DNA from: a virus
Virus record (IMG/VR): IMGVR_UViG_3300045003_000097
Span: 1 to 34,250 of that record
Strand: one strand, 5' to 3'
DNA length: 34,250 bases
Shown here in pieces: positions 13,987 through 21,085 of the stretch (positions are counted from its first letter, which is position 1; every line of letters begins with the position of its first letter). The translations under genes were made by a program, and so were the position numbers. Under the pieces are notes generated by a model. That model had not been told where the DNA came from, searched no databases, and was given only the letters and a program-made list of their open reading frames with translations.

Positions 13987-15536
13987 GCTGCCTTCGGCCC
14001 CCACAGACCGTCCTCCCCCCGGACCCAGGGGCTCTTGTCTGCCCACGTCTTACCCAACCCGACCACGTCAATTTCCACAAGTAAGGGGACGATCAGCCAG
14101 TCCCACGCCTTGCGGATATCGGAAGTCATGACCCGTTCGATCAGGTCCAGGACCTCCTGTAACTCCTCCGGGGGTACGTCCAAAAGTAGGCAATCATGGA
14201 TTTGTCCTACGATCAAACTCTTCAGTCTCCTCTTCCGAAGGATCTTCTGGATGCGGATCAGGGACCAGAGCAGACAGTGGAAGGCAGGTCCCTGGACCGG
14301 GTCGTTCAGCAGGTTGTTCCGGCTGCATAGGCCCCCCTTGCCCCAGACCACCTCGAAGCCCGTCACCAGGGAGGACCGGCCCTCCCGCTCGTAGTCGGCG
14401 AACCTCTGCTCCTTGCCGGCCGCAAAGACCGGGAACCGCCGGTAGAAGTTCGCCTCCACCGCCTTGACGTGGGCCTCGTAGGAGCCCGGCCGGGGGTCCC
14501 GCTTCGGGTCGAAGTCTCCCGGGGAGCGGATGCCCTGCCTCCGGAGCCACCTCGCCACCAGGGTCTCGTCGTCCTTCATCTTGACCCCGGGGATGGCCTC
14601 CCAGATGTTCCGGGCCATCTGCAAGTAGTAGGAGCCGTACAGGGTGGGGAACACGAACTGGTTCTTGGCCAGGTAGCGCATCTGCTTCGACACCTGGGAC
14701 GGTTCGCATAGGAACAGCTCGGCCGCCGAGTCCCGGTGGATATCCTTGCTGGGGTCCGAGGCATAGGCCACCATCTCCGGGTCCTTCCAGACGCAGGCCG
14801 CGATCTTGAACTCCATGGCCCCGAAGTCTGCCTCTACCAACAGCCGGCCCGGCCGGGGGACAAAAGCCTTCCTGATCAGGGGTCCGATCTTAGAATCCCG
14901 GATGGGGATGTTGTGCAGGTTCGGTGAGTCTGATGAGGACCTGAAAGTACGGACCGTATTCAGGTTCTCCGTGGGGTGCAGGAACCCGTCCACCACCTCC
15001 CGCCGGACCCCCTCCAGGTAGGTAGACTTGAGCTTCTTTAGCCTCTCCACCGCGAGCAGGGTCTTGACGAAGGGCAGGTCCACGGAGGCCAGGGCCGCCT
15101 CGTCCGTGGACGGCTTACCGTCCGGGTAGCGGTCCGTGGGGGCCGTCCGGAACGGGCAGGGGTAGCCCAGCCTCTCGTACAGGACCACCCCCAGCTGCTC
15201 CCGGGAGCCCAGGTTGGTCTTAGCCCCGAACGCCTTCCGCCAGACCCCGTAGGTCGGGTCCCTCCGCAGCTCCTCCTGGAGGGAGCGGATCTGGTCCCCC
15301 ACCTCGACGATGGTCCGGTCCAGGTAGTCCACGTCGATGGCGATACCGGCATCCTCGACCTCGGCCAGGGCCAGGGTCCCCTCTAGGAGCAGGTCCACGG
15401 CTTCCAGGGTAGCGGTCACTCTCACCTCCTCGGGCCGGACGGGTACTCGTATCTCATCCGAATCCGTACGGAAACTCCTACCCTCTATGCCGATGCTCCG
15501 GAGGACCTTCCTCACTACTCTTTCCGATACCCCCAC
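13983..15536 (-). CDS. family A DNA polymerase lacking an exonuclease domain
   Basis: 517 aa from GTG 15536, with GGGGAG just upstream. Thumb region near 105-175 (STDEAALA, LKKLKSTYLEG), then SSSDSPNLHNIP at 200-211, motif A VEADFGAMEFKIA at 234-246 with catalytic D237, motif B around RYLAKNQFVFPTLYG at 287-301, and motif C QIHDCLLLDVP at 445-455 with D448. Only about 65 residues precede the thumb, so there is no room for a 3'-5' exonuclease; a fitting one is encoded at 17739-18947. Motif B departs from the usual KxxxNFGxxYG: one extra residue and Pro instead of Gly. The first 20 residues match a nested protein at 26454-27005. Confidence 0.88.
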   Translation of the reverse strand: MGVSERVVRKVLRSIGIEGRSFRTDSDEIRVPVRPEEVRVTATLEAVDLLLEGTLALAEVEDAGIAIDVDYLDRTIVEVGDQIRSLQEELRRDPTYGVWRKAFGAKTNLGSREQLGVVLYERLGYPCPFRTAPTDRYPDGKPSTDEAALASVDLPFVKTLLAVERLKKLKSTYLEGVRREVVDGFLHPTENLNTVRTFRSSSDSPNLHNIPIRDSKIGPLIRKAFVPRPGRLLVEADFGAMEFKIAACVWKDPEMVAYASDPSKDIHRDSAAELFLCEPSQVSKQMRYLAKNQFVFPTLYGSYYLQMARNIWEAIPGVKMKDDETLVARWLRRQGIRSPGDFDPKRDPRPGSYEAHVKAVEANFYRRFPVFAAGKEQRFADYEREGRSSLVTGFEVVWGKGGLCSRNNLLNDPVQGPAFHCLLWSLIRIQKILRKRRLKSLIVGQIHDCLLLDVPPEELQEVLDLIERVMTSDIRKAWDWLIVPLLVEIDVVGLGKTWADKSPWVRGEDGLWGPKAA

Positions 15537-15736
15537 GGGCTCCCCCCTTTCTTTGCCGTCTCCCGGCCGTCCCGGGAAATGAGCCGGCACCAGACGGAAA
15601 ACGCCAGCAGGAAGGTCCCCCTGGGGTAGTTCCCGGAGTGGGCCTCCTGCATGGCCGCCACGAACAGGACCAGGCTCCCGACCCCTAGCAGGAGTGGGCA
15701 AACTTCGTCCACTACCTTCAAAACGGTCCGGATCAC
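15515..15736 (-). CDS. small membrane protein (73 aa)
   Basis: GTG 15736 overlaps the thyX stop (GTGA) and follows GGGAGG. A hydrophobic stretch VCPLLLGVGSLVLFVAAM (about 11-28) and a second moderately hydrophobic one near 45-55 suggest one or two membrane spans; the C-terminus is basic. The 3' end overlaps the polymerase start by 22 bases. Function unknown. Confidence 0.55.
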   Translation of the reverse strand: MIRTVLKVVDEVCPLLLGVGSLVLFVAAMQEAHSGNYPRGTFLLAFSVWCRLISRDGRETAKKGGSPWGYRKE

Positions 15737-16509
15737 GGGGCCTCCCTCCCGCACTCGCAGAAGGCCCGGTAGGTCAGGGGCCAGTGCTCGGCGAACGGCC
15801 CCTCGCACTTCCGGGCCGCCGCCTCGATCTCATAGAGCGGATAGCTGGGGTGGTTAGCCCCGGGCTCGTGGGTCCGGAGGGACAGGAAGGCCATCATCGA
15901 GCGGGGGTTACACGTCACCCAGCAGGAGGAGTAGACCCCGACCGGCAAGCAGTCCCGGGCCAGGCCAGGGTCAATCCCCAGGGCCAGGTTCTCCTCGTAC
16001 TTCCGGTAGGCTAGCTCGTAGGACTCCCGGAGGTTGTCGCACAGGACCCGGTAGACGGAATCCCCGTAGGACGGCCGGGTCATACCCGGGGGATACCTCT
16101 CGTCGATGGTCAGGAACTTCGGCCGCCCCGGCTTCCAGTCATCTACCTTGAGCATCGGCCGGTCGCGGGGAGGGACGTAGAAAACCGGCTCCAGGACCGA
16201 GTAACGCCCGCTCTGCTCATTAAAAGACTGGACCCTGTGCCTGTGCCACTCCCTCCAGACCAGGATCGGAGCGTGGACGAAGAACGTCATAGACCCGTGT
16301 TCAAAACAACTACCGTGCTTCATCCTCATGAGGTAACGGATCAGACCGTAGTTATCCTCGGCCCTCCCGGGGTCAGAGAAGGCCAGGGCCTCCTCCCCGG
16401 AGACGGAGACCTTAGCCGCCGCTATGACGGAGTAGTCCCCCCCGACCTGCTGGACCAGTCGGACGGTAATGTCACTAGTACACCGGACCTCAGTCTTCTG
16501 GTCACCCAC
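15733..16509 (-). CDS. thyX: flavin-dependent thymidylate synthase
   Basis: 258 aa from GTG 16509, with GGAGGAAGGGAA before it. The ThyX signature RHRxxSxNEQSGRYS is complete at residues 90-104, and the FAD/dUMP-binding helices continue with CNPRSMMAFLSLR near the C-terminus. ThyX makes dTMP from dUMP with methylene-tetrahydrofolate, FAD and NADPH. Phages carry it to supply dTTP. Given the likely thymine/cytosine hypermodification genes at 21-26 kb, a pyrimidine-supply link is possible but not shown. Overlaps the DUF1643 gene by eight bases. Confidence 0.93.
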   Translation of the reverse strand: MGDQKTEVRCTSDITVRLVQQVGGDYSVIAAAKVSVSGEEALAFSDPGRAEDNYGLIRYLMRMKHGSCFEHGSMTFFVHAPILVWREWHRHRVQSFNEQSGRYSVLEPVFYVPPRDRPMLKVDDWKPGRPKFLTIDERYPPGMTRPSYGDSVYRVLCDNLRESYELAYRKYEENLALGIDPGLARDCLPVGVYSSCWVTCNPRSMMAFLSLRTHEPGANHPSYPLYEIEAAARKCEGPFAEHWPLTYRAFCECGREAP

Positions 16510-17026
16510 TTCCCTTCCTCCACAACTGGGGCTTAGTGTCCCCCTTAACGTACAGGGGGTGCCGGGGGTAGCCCTGCTTCGTTAGACCTAAGCAGTAAAG
16601 GTCTACCCCCCGAAGCATGTCCAGGACCTCCCGGTCCCGGGCGAAGGGGACCGACGCCCCCCAGGCACAGACCACCAGGTCAGCCTCAACGGCTGTCCGG
16701 AGGTGGTCATTCCAGCCCGGGCCGACCGGGTCCTCCGCGTCCAGCAACTCCCCCGGGTCCGTGGCCCGGAGGGCGAACAGGTTCAGGACGGCCAGGGAGG
16801 AGTAGCCCCAGGACCGGGTAAAGCCCGCGCACCTCCGGACGGTCGGGTCATCCACCAGGGCGTCAGCCGTACTGGGGTTGAGCATGACGAAGCAGACTTC
16901 CCGCCCGTCCCCGCCACGGGCCCACTGCCTGTGCAGCCAGTAGCGGTACTTTCCACACCCGGACAGGGCGGCCGCCCGGCTCAGGTCGGAGTATCCGGAA
17001 GACAGCCCCCGAAAGAATCCGGGCAC
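16502..17026 (-). CDS. DUF1643 family protein
   Basis: 174 aa, GTG 17026 with GGGGGGA upstream. It matches DUF1643 along its length as I know the family: KYRYWLHRQW near 26-35, FVMLNPSTADALVDDPTVRRC at 46-66 (outline), VLNLFALRATDP, CAWGAS and YPRHPLYV near the end. The biochemical function of the family is not established; it is common in phages and mobile elements. Two bases separate it from the preceding gene. Confidence 0.85.
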   Translation of the reverse strand: MPGFFRGLSSGYSDLSRAAALSGCGKYRYWLHRQWARGGDGREVCFVMLNPSTADALVDDPTVRRCAGFTRSWGYSSLAVLNLFALRATDPGELLDAEDPVGPGWNDHLRTAVEADLVVCAWGASVPFARDREVLDMLRGVDLYCLGLTKQGYPRHPLYVKGDTKPQLWRKGSG

Positions 17027-17028
17027 GG

Positions 17029-17298
17029 CTAATAATCCCCCCAGGAAAGGTCCCTAGGATCGGGGACCGGCCCGCCCTTCGGCCTCCGCTCCTCCTCCAT
17101 GATCCGGGCAATCTGCTCCGCCTCTACTACCTGCTCATCCCCGGGCTGGTTCTTGCCGTGGGCGATCCTCCGGGAGATCCAGTAGCGGATGGTAGCCGGG
17201 GCGTTCTCGTCCCTCCCCAGGAGGACGAAGACCATCTCACTGTCCCGGGCCCTATTCAGACAGGAGTTCGGGTCAGTTAACTCATCTCGCTTCCTCAT
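17029..17298 (-). CDS. small conserved phage protein (89 aa)
   Basis: ATG 17298 overlaps the upstream stop (ATGA) and follows GGAGGAAGGAG. The core CLNRARDSEMVFVLLGRDENAP (shown in part), IRYWISRRI and NQPGDEQVVEAEQIARIMEEE fits a small family very common in phage genomes whose role is not known. Soluble, no metal site. Confidence 0.7.
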   Translation of the reverse strand: MRKRDELTDPNSCLNRARDSEMVFVLLGRDENAPATIRYWISRRIAHGKNQPGDEQVVEAEQIARIMEEERRPKGGPVPDPRDLSWGDY

Positions 17299-17504
17299 GA
17301 CTTCTTCTCCTTCCTCCACATACCCAGGATATGATCGACGGCGTTCACGGGGGTCTCGGGATCTTTTACGTCCAGCACCCACTTCAAAGCTACTTTCAGC
17401 CCGATCAAAATACCCCGCAGTTCCCCATCGGCCTTCTCCCATTTGGCCTTGGAGAACTCCAGCAAATCTATCAGGGCTTCCAGGATCTCCCTCTCGGTCT
17501 TCAC
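17295..17504 (-). CDS. small helical hypothetical protein (69 aa)
   Basis: GTG 17504 with GGGGAG upstream. Helical, with LEALIDLLEFSKAKW and GILIGLKVALKWVLDV segments; basic C-terminus MWRKEKKS. Probably a small soluble binding protein. Stop overlaps the next ATG. Confidence 0.55.
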   Translation of the reverse strand: MKTEREILEALIDLLEFSKAKWEKADGELRGILIGLKVALKWVLDVKDPETPVNAVDHILGMWRKEKKS

Positions 17505-17508
17505 GGCC

Positions 17509-17721
17509 TCAGTTCTCCCCCACGTTCTTCCGGGAATCCTCGATATCCCGGGCCTTCTTTAGGAGCAATCCGGCGACGTTCCGGGCCTCCTCCGGGGTAA
17601 AATGAATCCACCACTTCGGATCGGTGAACTGGACAGAGACATAGTTATAATCTTCAGTAATTCCGACGATTAAAGTCCCCGGACCCCGCACCTCATCAAC
17701 CGGATGTTTCTCCCGATCCAT
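17509..17721 (-). CDS. small hypothetical protein (70 aa)
   Basis: ATG 17721 is chosen over a longer frame because GGGGGG lies six to eight bases before it. The beta-rich first half (TLIVGITEDYNYVSVQFTD, then WWIHFTPEEARNVAGLLLKKA) and the closing helix resemble small phage proteins with an HFTPEEA segment. Not assigned. Confidence 0.55.
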   Translation of the reverse strand: MDREKHPVDEVRGPGTLIVGITEDYNYVSVQFTDPKWWIHFTPEEARNVAGLLLKKARDIEDSRKNVGEN

Positions 17722-17738
17722 AATTCCCCCCCCTACCC

Positions 17739-18947
17739 CTATAGTCGGAAGCCCATCTCTTCCATCTGGAGCCTGGCCAGCTCCCACTCCAGCAGGGAGT
17801 CGGCCCCGCAGTACGCGAGAAGTTTATCCATGGCCACCTGGCAGACCCGGTTCCGGGCGTTGGAGTTGGCCGCCTTCAGGTAGGGGGCTACCTGCTCATC
17901 GTAGGGGCCGACTCCCAGCCGGGCAAACGCCTGGAACTTCAGGCCGGTGATCCCCGGCCGGTTGTCGAGGACGTGCGCGGCCAGCATCGTGTCCCAGACC
18001 CAGTTCCGGACCCGGAGGCCCAGGACGGCCATGGAGTACCGCTGTTCATACTTGACGTTCGCCCCGCACTTGGGGACCTCGGACCGGAGGAACTCTTTCA
18101 TGGCCCGGACCGCCTCCCCCACCCAGGGGAAGGCTATGGTCGTCTCCCCGTCGCTTAGGGAGCAGCAGACAATCCCGGCCTCCGGCCCGTCCGGCTTCAG
18201 GGTAGACGCCTCGTAGTCAAAGGCCGTCAGCCGGCTCCCCCCCGCCAGCCTCCGGATCTCAGAGGCCGCCTCCTCCGGGTCGTAGAGGCAGCGGACCTGT
18301 CGGAGGGGGTCGGGGACCGGCTCCGGCCACGGTCTCCCGGAGCACTCCCCGGCTGTCCTCAAATGGTCCCGGAACATCCTCTCCAGGAGGGCGTACTCCC
18401 GCTTGCCCTGGGAGCGGAGCAGGAAGGACGGGTGCCAGGTGGGGCAGACCCAGGCGTTGACCTTCCGGGCCGGGACCTTCCACTTCACCCACCGGCCCAC
18501 CGGCCCCACGTCCTCCTTCCACAGCCACCCTACGACGCTCTGGACGGCCCCGGCCCCCAGCAGGATGATCGTCTCCGGCCCCAGCTCCTTGATCGCGTTC
18601 ACGACGTTCGGTCGGCAGTGGAAGACGGCCTTCTCCGGTAGGGCGTTGTGGGGTGGCCGGCAGATCGCCGAGTTCGTCACCCAGCAGTCCCGGAACAGGT
18701 CGATGCCCGCGGCTGCCAGGTGGCCCTGGAGGTACTGGCCGGAGGGCCCCACGAACGGCCTCCCCTGGGAGTCCTCCTCTGCTCCCGGTGCCTCTCCACA
18801 GACCAGGATCTTCCGCCGGCCCTCCCCGGCCACCGGCATCTTAGGGGACTGGCAGGTGAGGTGGAGCCGGCACTTGTGGCAGGCCGGCTGCAAGGGGACC
18901 CGGGCCCGGACCGTCTGGAGGGAGGAGGCAAGGAAGAAGCCGGCCAT
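17739..18947 (-). CDS. fusion of family 4-like uracil-DNA glycosylase and PolA-type 3'-5' exonuclease
   Basis: 402 aa from ATG 18947. N-terminal UDG domain (about 20-200): C23, C26, C96 and C111 fit the 4Fe-4S ligand pattern of family 4 UDGs; GEAPGAEED at 51-59, GRPFVGPSG at 62-70, TNSAICRPP at 91-99 and HPSFLLR at 172-178. C-terminal exonuclease (about 235-402): exo I FDYEAST with D244 and E246, exo II GANVKYE at 295-301, where the usual Asp is Glu, and exo III YCGAD with Y379 and D383. The second domain equals the proofreading domain missing from the polymerase at 13983-15536. The UDG removes uracil from DNA; the fusion would join uracil detection and proofreading. Confidence 0.8.
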   Translation of the reverse strand: MAGFFLASSLQTVRARVPLQPACHKCRLHLTCQSPKMPVAGEGRRKILVCGEAPGAEEDSQGRPFVGPSGQYLQGHLAAAGIDLFRDCWVTNSAICRPPHNALPEKAVFHCRPNVVNAIKELGPETIILLGAGAVQSVVGWLWKEDVGPVGRWVKWKVPARKVNAWVCPTWHPSFLLRSQGKREYALLERMFRDHLRTAGECSGRPWPEPVPDPLRQVRCLYDPEEAASEIRRLAGGSRLTAFDYEASTLKPDGPEAGIVCCSLSDGETTIAFPWVGEAVRAMKEFLRSEVPKCGANVKYEQRYSMAVLGLRVRNWVWDTMLAAHVLDNRPGITGLKFQAFARLGVGPYDEQVAPYLKAANSNARNRVCQVAMDKLLAYCGADSLLEWELARLQMEEMGFRL

Positions 18948-18951
18948 TCCG

Positions 18952-19170
18952 TCAGCCCCCGATGGTTTCCGTGTCCAGGTACAGCTGGTCCACCTCATCC
19001 AGGTCCCCCCACCACTGCTCCAGGCAGTCCCCGCAGACCTCCCCCGGCCGTGGCTGCTCTCCGGGAGTCAGGAAGACCTCCTGCCGGCAGCGGGGGCAGT
19101 GGACTACCTCCAGGTGGTCTATCCGGCCATTCTGATCCAGGTAGCGGCCGGCGTCGTCAGACAGGATCAT
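18952..19170 (-). CDS. zinc-ribbon protein (72 aa)
   Basis: ATG 19170 overlaps the upstream stop (ATGA); GAGGGG precedes it. CPRC at about 25-28 and CGDC at about 46-49 form a ribbon, followed by an acidic tail (WWGDLDEVDQLYLDTETIGG). It ends four bases before the UDG-exonuclease start and may be part of the same complex or simply co-transcribed. Confidence 0.6.
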   Translation of the reverse strand: MILSDDAGRYLDQNGRIDHLEVVHCPRCRQEVFLTPGEQPRPGEVCGDCLEQWWGDLDEVDQLYLDTETIGG

Positions 19171-19487
19171 GTTCTTTTCCCCTCCTCTAGCAAGACCTCC
19201 AGACCCTTCCTCAGCTGCTCCTCCGTATCTAGACGGCACTCGGCAACCAGGGCACGGGCCTGCCAGTAGTCCACCTTCCCCTCCAGGGGCCAACGCTTCC
19301 AGGCCGGGACCCGGACATAGGCTTCCCCGCCGCACTCCGGGCAGTAGCCGGGCTTGCCCTTCTCCCGGCCGGGGAGGCTGTGGCCCTGGCAGCAGGAGCA
19401 GTTCGCCTCCACCACCCGGTCCCCCTCGGCCACCAGCTTCTCGGCCTCGGCGAACCGGGAGTAGTCGAGGTCCTTCCGGAGGATCAT
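19167..19487 (-). CDS. zinc-ribbon protein (106 aa)
   Basis: ATG 19487 with GGAG about eight bases upstream. CSCC near 30 and CPECGG near 49 form a zinc ribbon in a mainly charged protein; the second half is helical (WQARALVAECRLDTEEQLRKGL). It is the first gene after a 115-base gap with a TATATT -10-like box but no clear -35. Confidence 0.6.
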   Translation of the reverse strand: MILRKDLDYSRFAEAEKLVAEGDRVVEANCSCCQGHSLPGREKGKPGYCPECGGEAYVRVPAWKRWPLEGKVDYWQARALVAECRLDTEEQLRKGLEVLLEEGKRT

Positions 19488-19562
19488 TCGTCTTCTCCAC
19501 TACTCGTCTAGCCAACCACTTCCACCATACTTCCAGCACTCCCACTCAAATATAACCGTAAT

Positions 19563-19585
19563 GAGCAGGGACAGAACTTCTGCTC
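19563..19585 (-). other. small hairpin in the 19.49-19.60 kb gap
   Basis: GAGCAG / CTGCTC, a perfect six-base stem, 17 bases after the stop of the 69-aa gene. No T-run follows, so it is not a standard terminator; it could protect the mRNA end. Confidence 0.3.
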
Positions 19586-19602
19586 CGAACCTTCCTCCGA
19601 CC

Positions 19603-19812
19603 TCAGATACCAGGGCGGCGGACCCGTTTACCATGGACAAAACGAACGAGATAGCAGGGGACCTCCCCGTAATCGGACCGGGGCAGGTTGTAGACCTTGA
19701 GCCCGGCCTCCTCCATCTCCCTCCGGACGACCTCCGCCACGTCCGGGTTCTCCTCGGGGGTCCCCCTCCGGGCCAGGTTCGGGAAGACCCTCCTGGCCGG
19801 GTTCGCTCTCAT
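19603..19812 (-). CDS. small hypothetical protein (69 aa)
   Basis: ATG 19812; the frame is open further upstream where GGAGGGAGG lies but without a usable start, so the start is uncertain. The middle is helical and charged (NPDVAEVVRREMEEAGLKV) and the end is beta-like and basic (YLVRFVHGKRVRRPGI). First gene after the clamp terminator. Not recognised. Confidence 0.5.
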   Translation of the reverse strand: MRANPARRVFPNLARRGTPEENPDVAEVVRREMEEAGLKVYNLPRSDYGEVPCYLVRFVHGKRVRRPGI

Positions 19813-19867
19813 GGCGATATAGTTCGACGGGTTTACAGAATCTTCCCTCCCTCCAATGAGACTAGAT

Positions 19868-19940
19868 AAAAAAGGTGCCCGGCCCCTGGCAACCCATCCC
19901 GATACTGCCCAGATACCGGGACGGCGAAACGGGGCCGGGC
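19868..19940 (-). terminator. branched terminator after the sliding clamp
   Basis: Minus strand outer stem GCCCGGCCCC / GGGGCCGGGC (10 perfect pairs; 19931-19940 with 19877-19886) encloses a second hairpin TCCCGGTAT...GTATCGGGA with two G-T pairs, and is followed by ACC and TTTTTT (19868-19873). Terminator confidence is high; the inner arm is unusual. Confidence 0.8.
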
Positions 19941-19949
19941 ATCAGCAGC

Positions 19950-21080
19950 CTACTCCGACTCCTCCTCGTGGTTCCCCACCGGGACCCGCTCCTTCTTCCT
20001 CTTCTTCGGATGGGGGGCCGGCTCCCCGTCCTCCTCCGGGGGCATCTCACCCTCCGTATTGCTCCCCTCCGGCAGGGTCAAACATGAGACGAACACGTAG
20101 GAGCCGGAGACCACTTTTAGCCGCTCGGCCGAGATCAGGCAGTCGGAGTGCTTCTTCACCAGGTCCATGAGGATCTGGGGGGCCACCAGGAACTTGATGG
20201 CCGGGCCGGCGTACTTCACCTTCCGGTCGCTCCGGTACCAGCCCGTGATACCTGTCCCCTTCAGGGTCAGGCGGCCGGGCTTCAGCTCGATGAGCACCGC
20301 GTCCCCCTCGGCGTTCTCGGAGGTGAAGACCTTGGCCTTGTCGGCCTCCTCCGCCAGACCCTTGGGGAGCATGGCCGGCTCGCCCCCCACCTCCAGGATC
20401 TCCCCCAGGTCCGGGAAGTCGTTCTCGAAGTACCGGCGGCAGGACAGGACCAGCTTGGCGGGGGAGCGGAAGTGGAGCCAGGTCTCGGTCTCGGCCACCT
20501 CGGTCATGCCCAGCCCCGCCACGTGCTTGACGGCCGACTGCCTCACCAGGGTGGGCTTGGCGATGGGGGTCTTCAGGTTCCAGCGGCACAGTTGGTAGTT
20601 ATCACAGGCCTCAATCCAGTCCGGGGTCAGGTTCACGCAGGTCAGGGCGAACTGGGACTCGTCCCGCCCGGCACAGGCCTGGACCACGGACACGGCGTCG
20701 GCGAACTCGGGGGGCAGGGCCTTCCACCTCTTCGGGATCTCCACGTCCTTGATGGGCAGGAGCACGTCAGCCTCCATCCGCAGGCCGCAGGCCCGCCGCT
20801 TGCCGGTCAGGACCAGCTCCCCCTCCCCGGCCGAGACCTCCAGCTCATCCTCGGGAAGCTTGCGTAGGATGGCCAGGAGGGGCTCGGCCTGGACGGCTCC
20901 CGTCAGCTCCTCCTCCAGCCCCGAGGGGCAGTGGCAGGCCACCTCCTCGTTGTAGGCGAACACCTTACCGGACTGGAAGACATAGCAGCTGCTCTGCTCA
21001 ACGATCTCCTTCTTCGAGACCCCGGGCAGGACGGACTCCAGGGCGCGGAGGAAGGTCTCCCTGCTGACGTAGGATGGCAT
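19950..21080 (-). CDS. DNA sliding clamp (DnaN/beta-like)
   Basis: 376 aa from ATG 21080, five bases after the upstream stop. Length and pattern match beta clamps: a first domain with LRALESVLPGVSKKE and LLAILRKLPEDELEVS, a middle domain with KHVAGLGMTE, and a C-terminal domain with GWYRSDRKVKYAGPAIKFL and LPEG near the end in place of the usual MPMR. The last about 35 residues are a charged extension (KKRKKERVPVGNHEEESE) not seen in cellular clamps. It tethers the polymerase to DNA and works with the loader at 8415-9389. Followed at once by a strong terminator. Confidence 0.75.
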   Translation of the reverse strand: MPSYVSRETFLRALESVLPGVSKKEIVEQSSCYVFQSGKVFAYNEEVACHCPSGLEEELTGAVQAEPLLAILRKLPEDELEVSAGEGELVLTGKRRACGLRMEADVLLPIKDVEIPKRWKALPPEFADAVSVVQACAGRDESQFALTCVNLTPDWIEACDNYQLCRWNLKTPIAKPTLVRQSAVKHVAGLGMTEVAETETWLHFRSPAKLVLSCRRYFENDFPDLGEILEVGGEPAMLPKGLAEEADKAKVFTSENAEGDAVLIELKPGRLTLKGTGITGWYRSDRKVKYAGPAIKFLVAPQILMDLVKKHSDCLISAERLKVVSGSYVFVSCLTLPEGSNTEGEMPPEEDGEPAPHPKKRKKERVPVGNHEEESE

Positions 21081-21085
21081 AGGTA

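Noticed and set aside
19171-19545. Extending the 72-aa zinc-ribbon gene upstream to 19545
   Set aside because: The added part is the out-of-frame shadow of the 106-aa gene; ATG 19170 has stop/start coupling.
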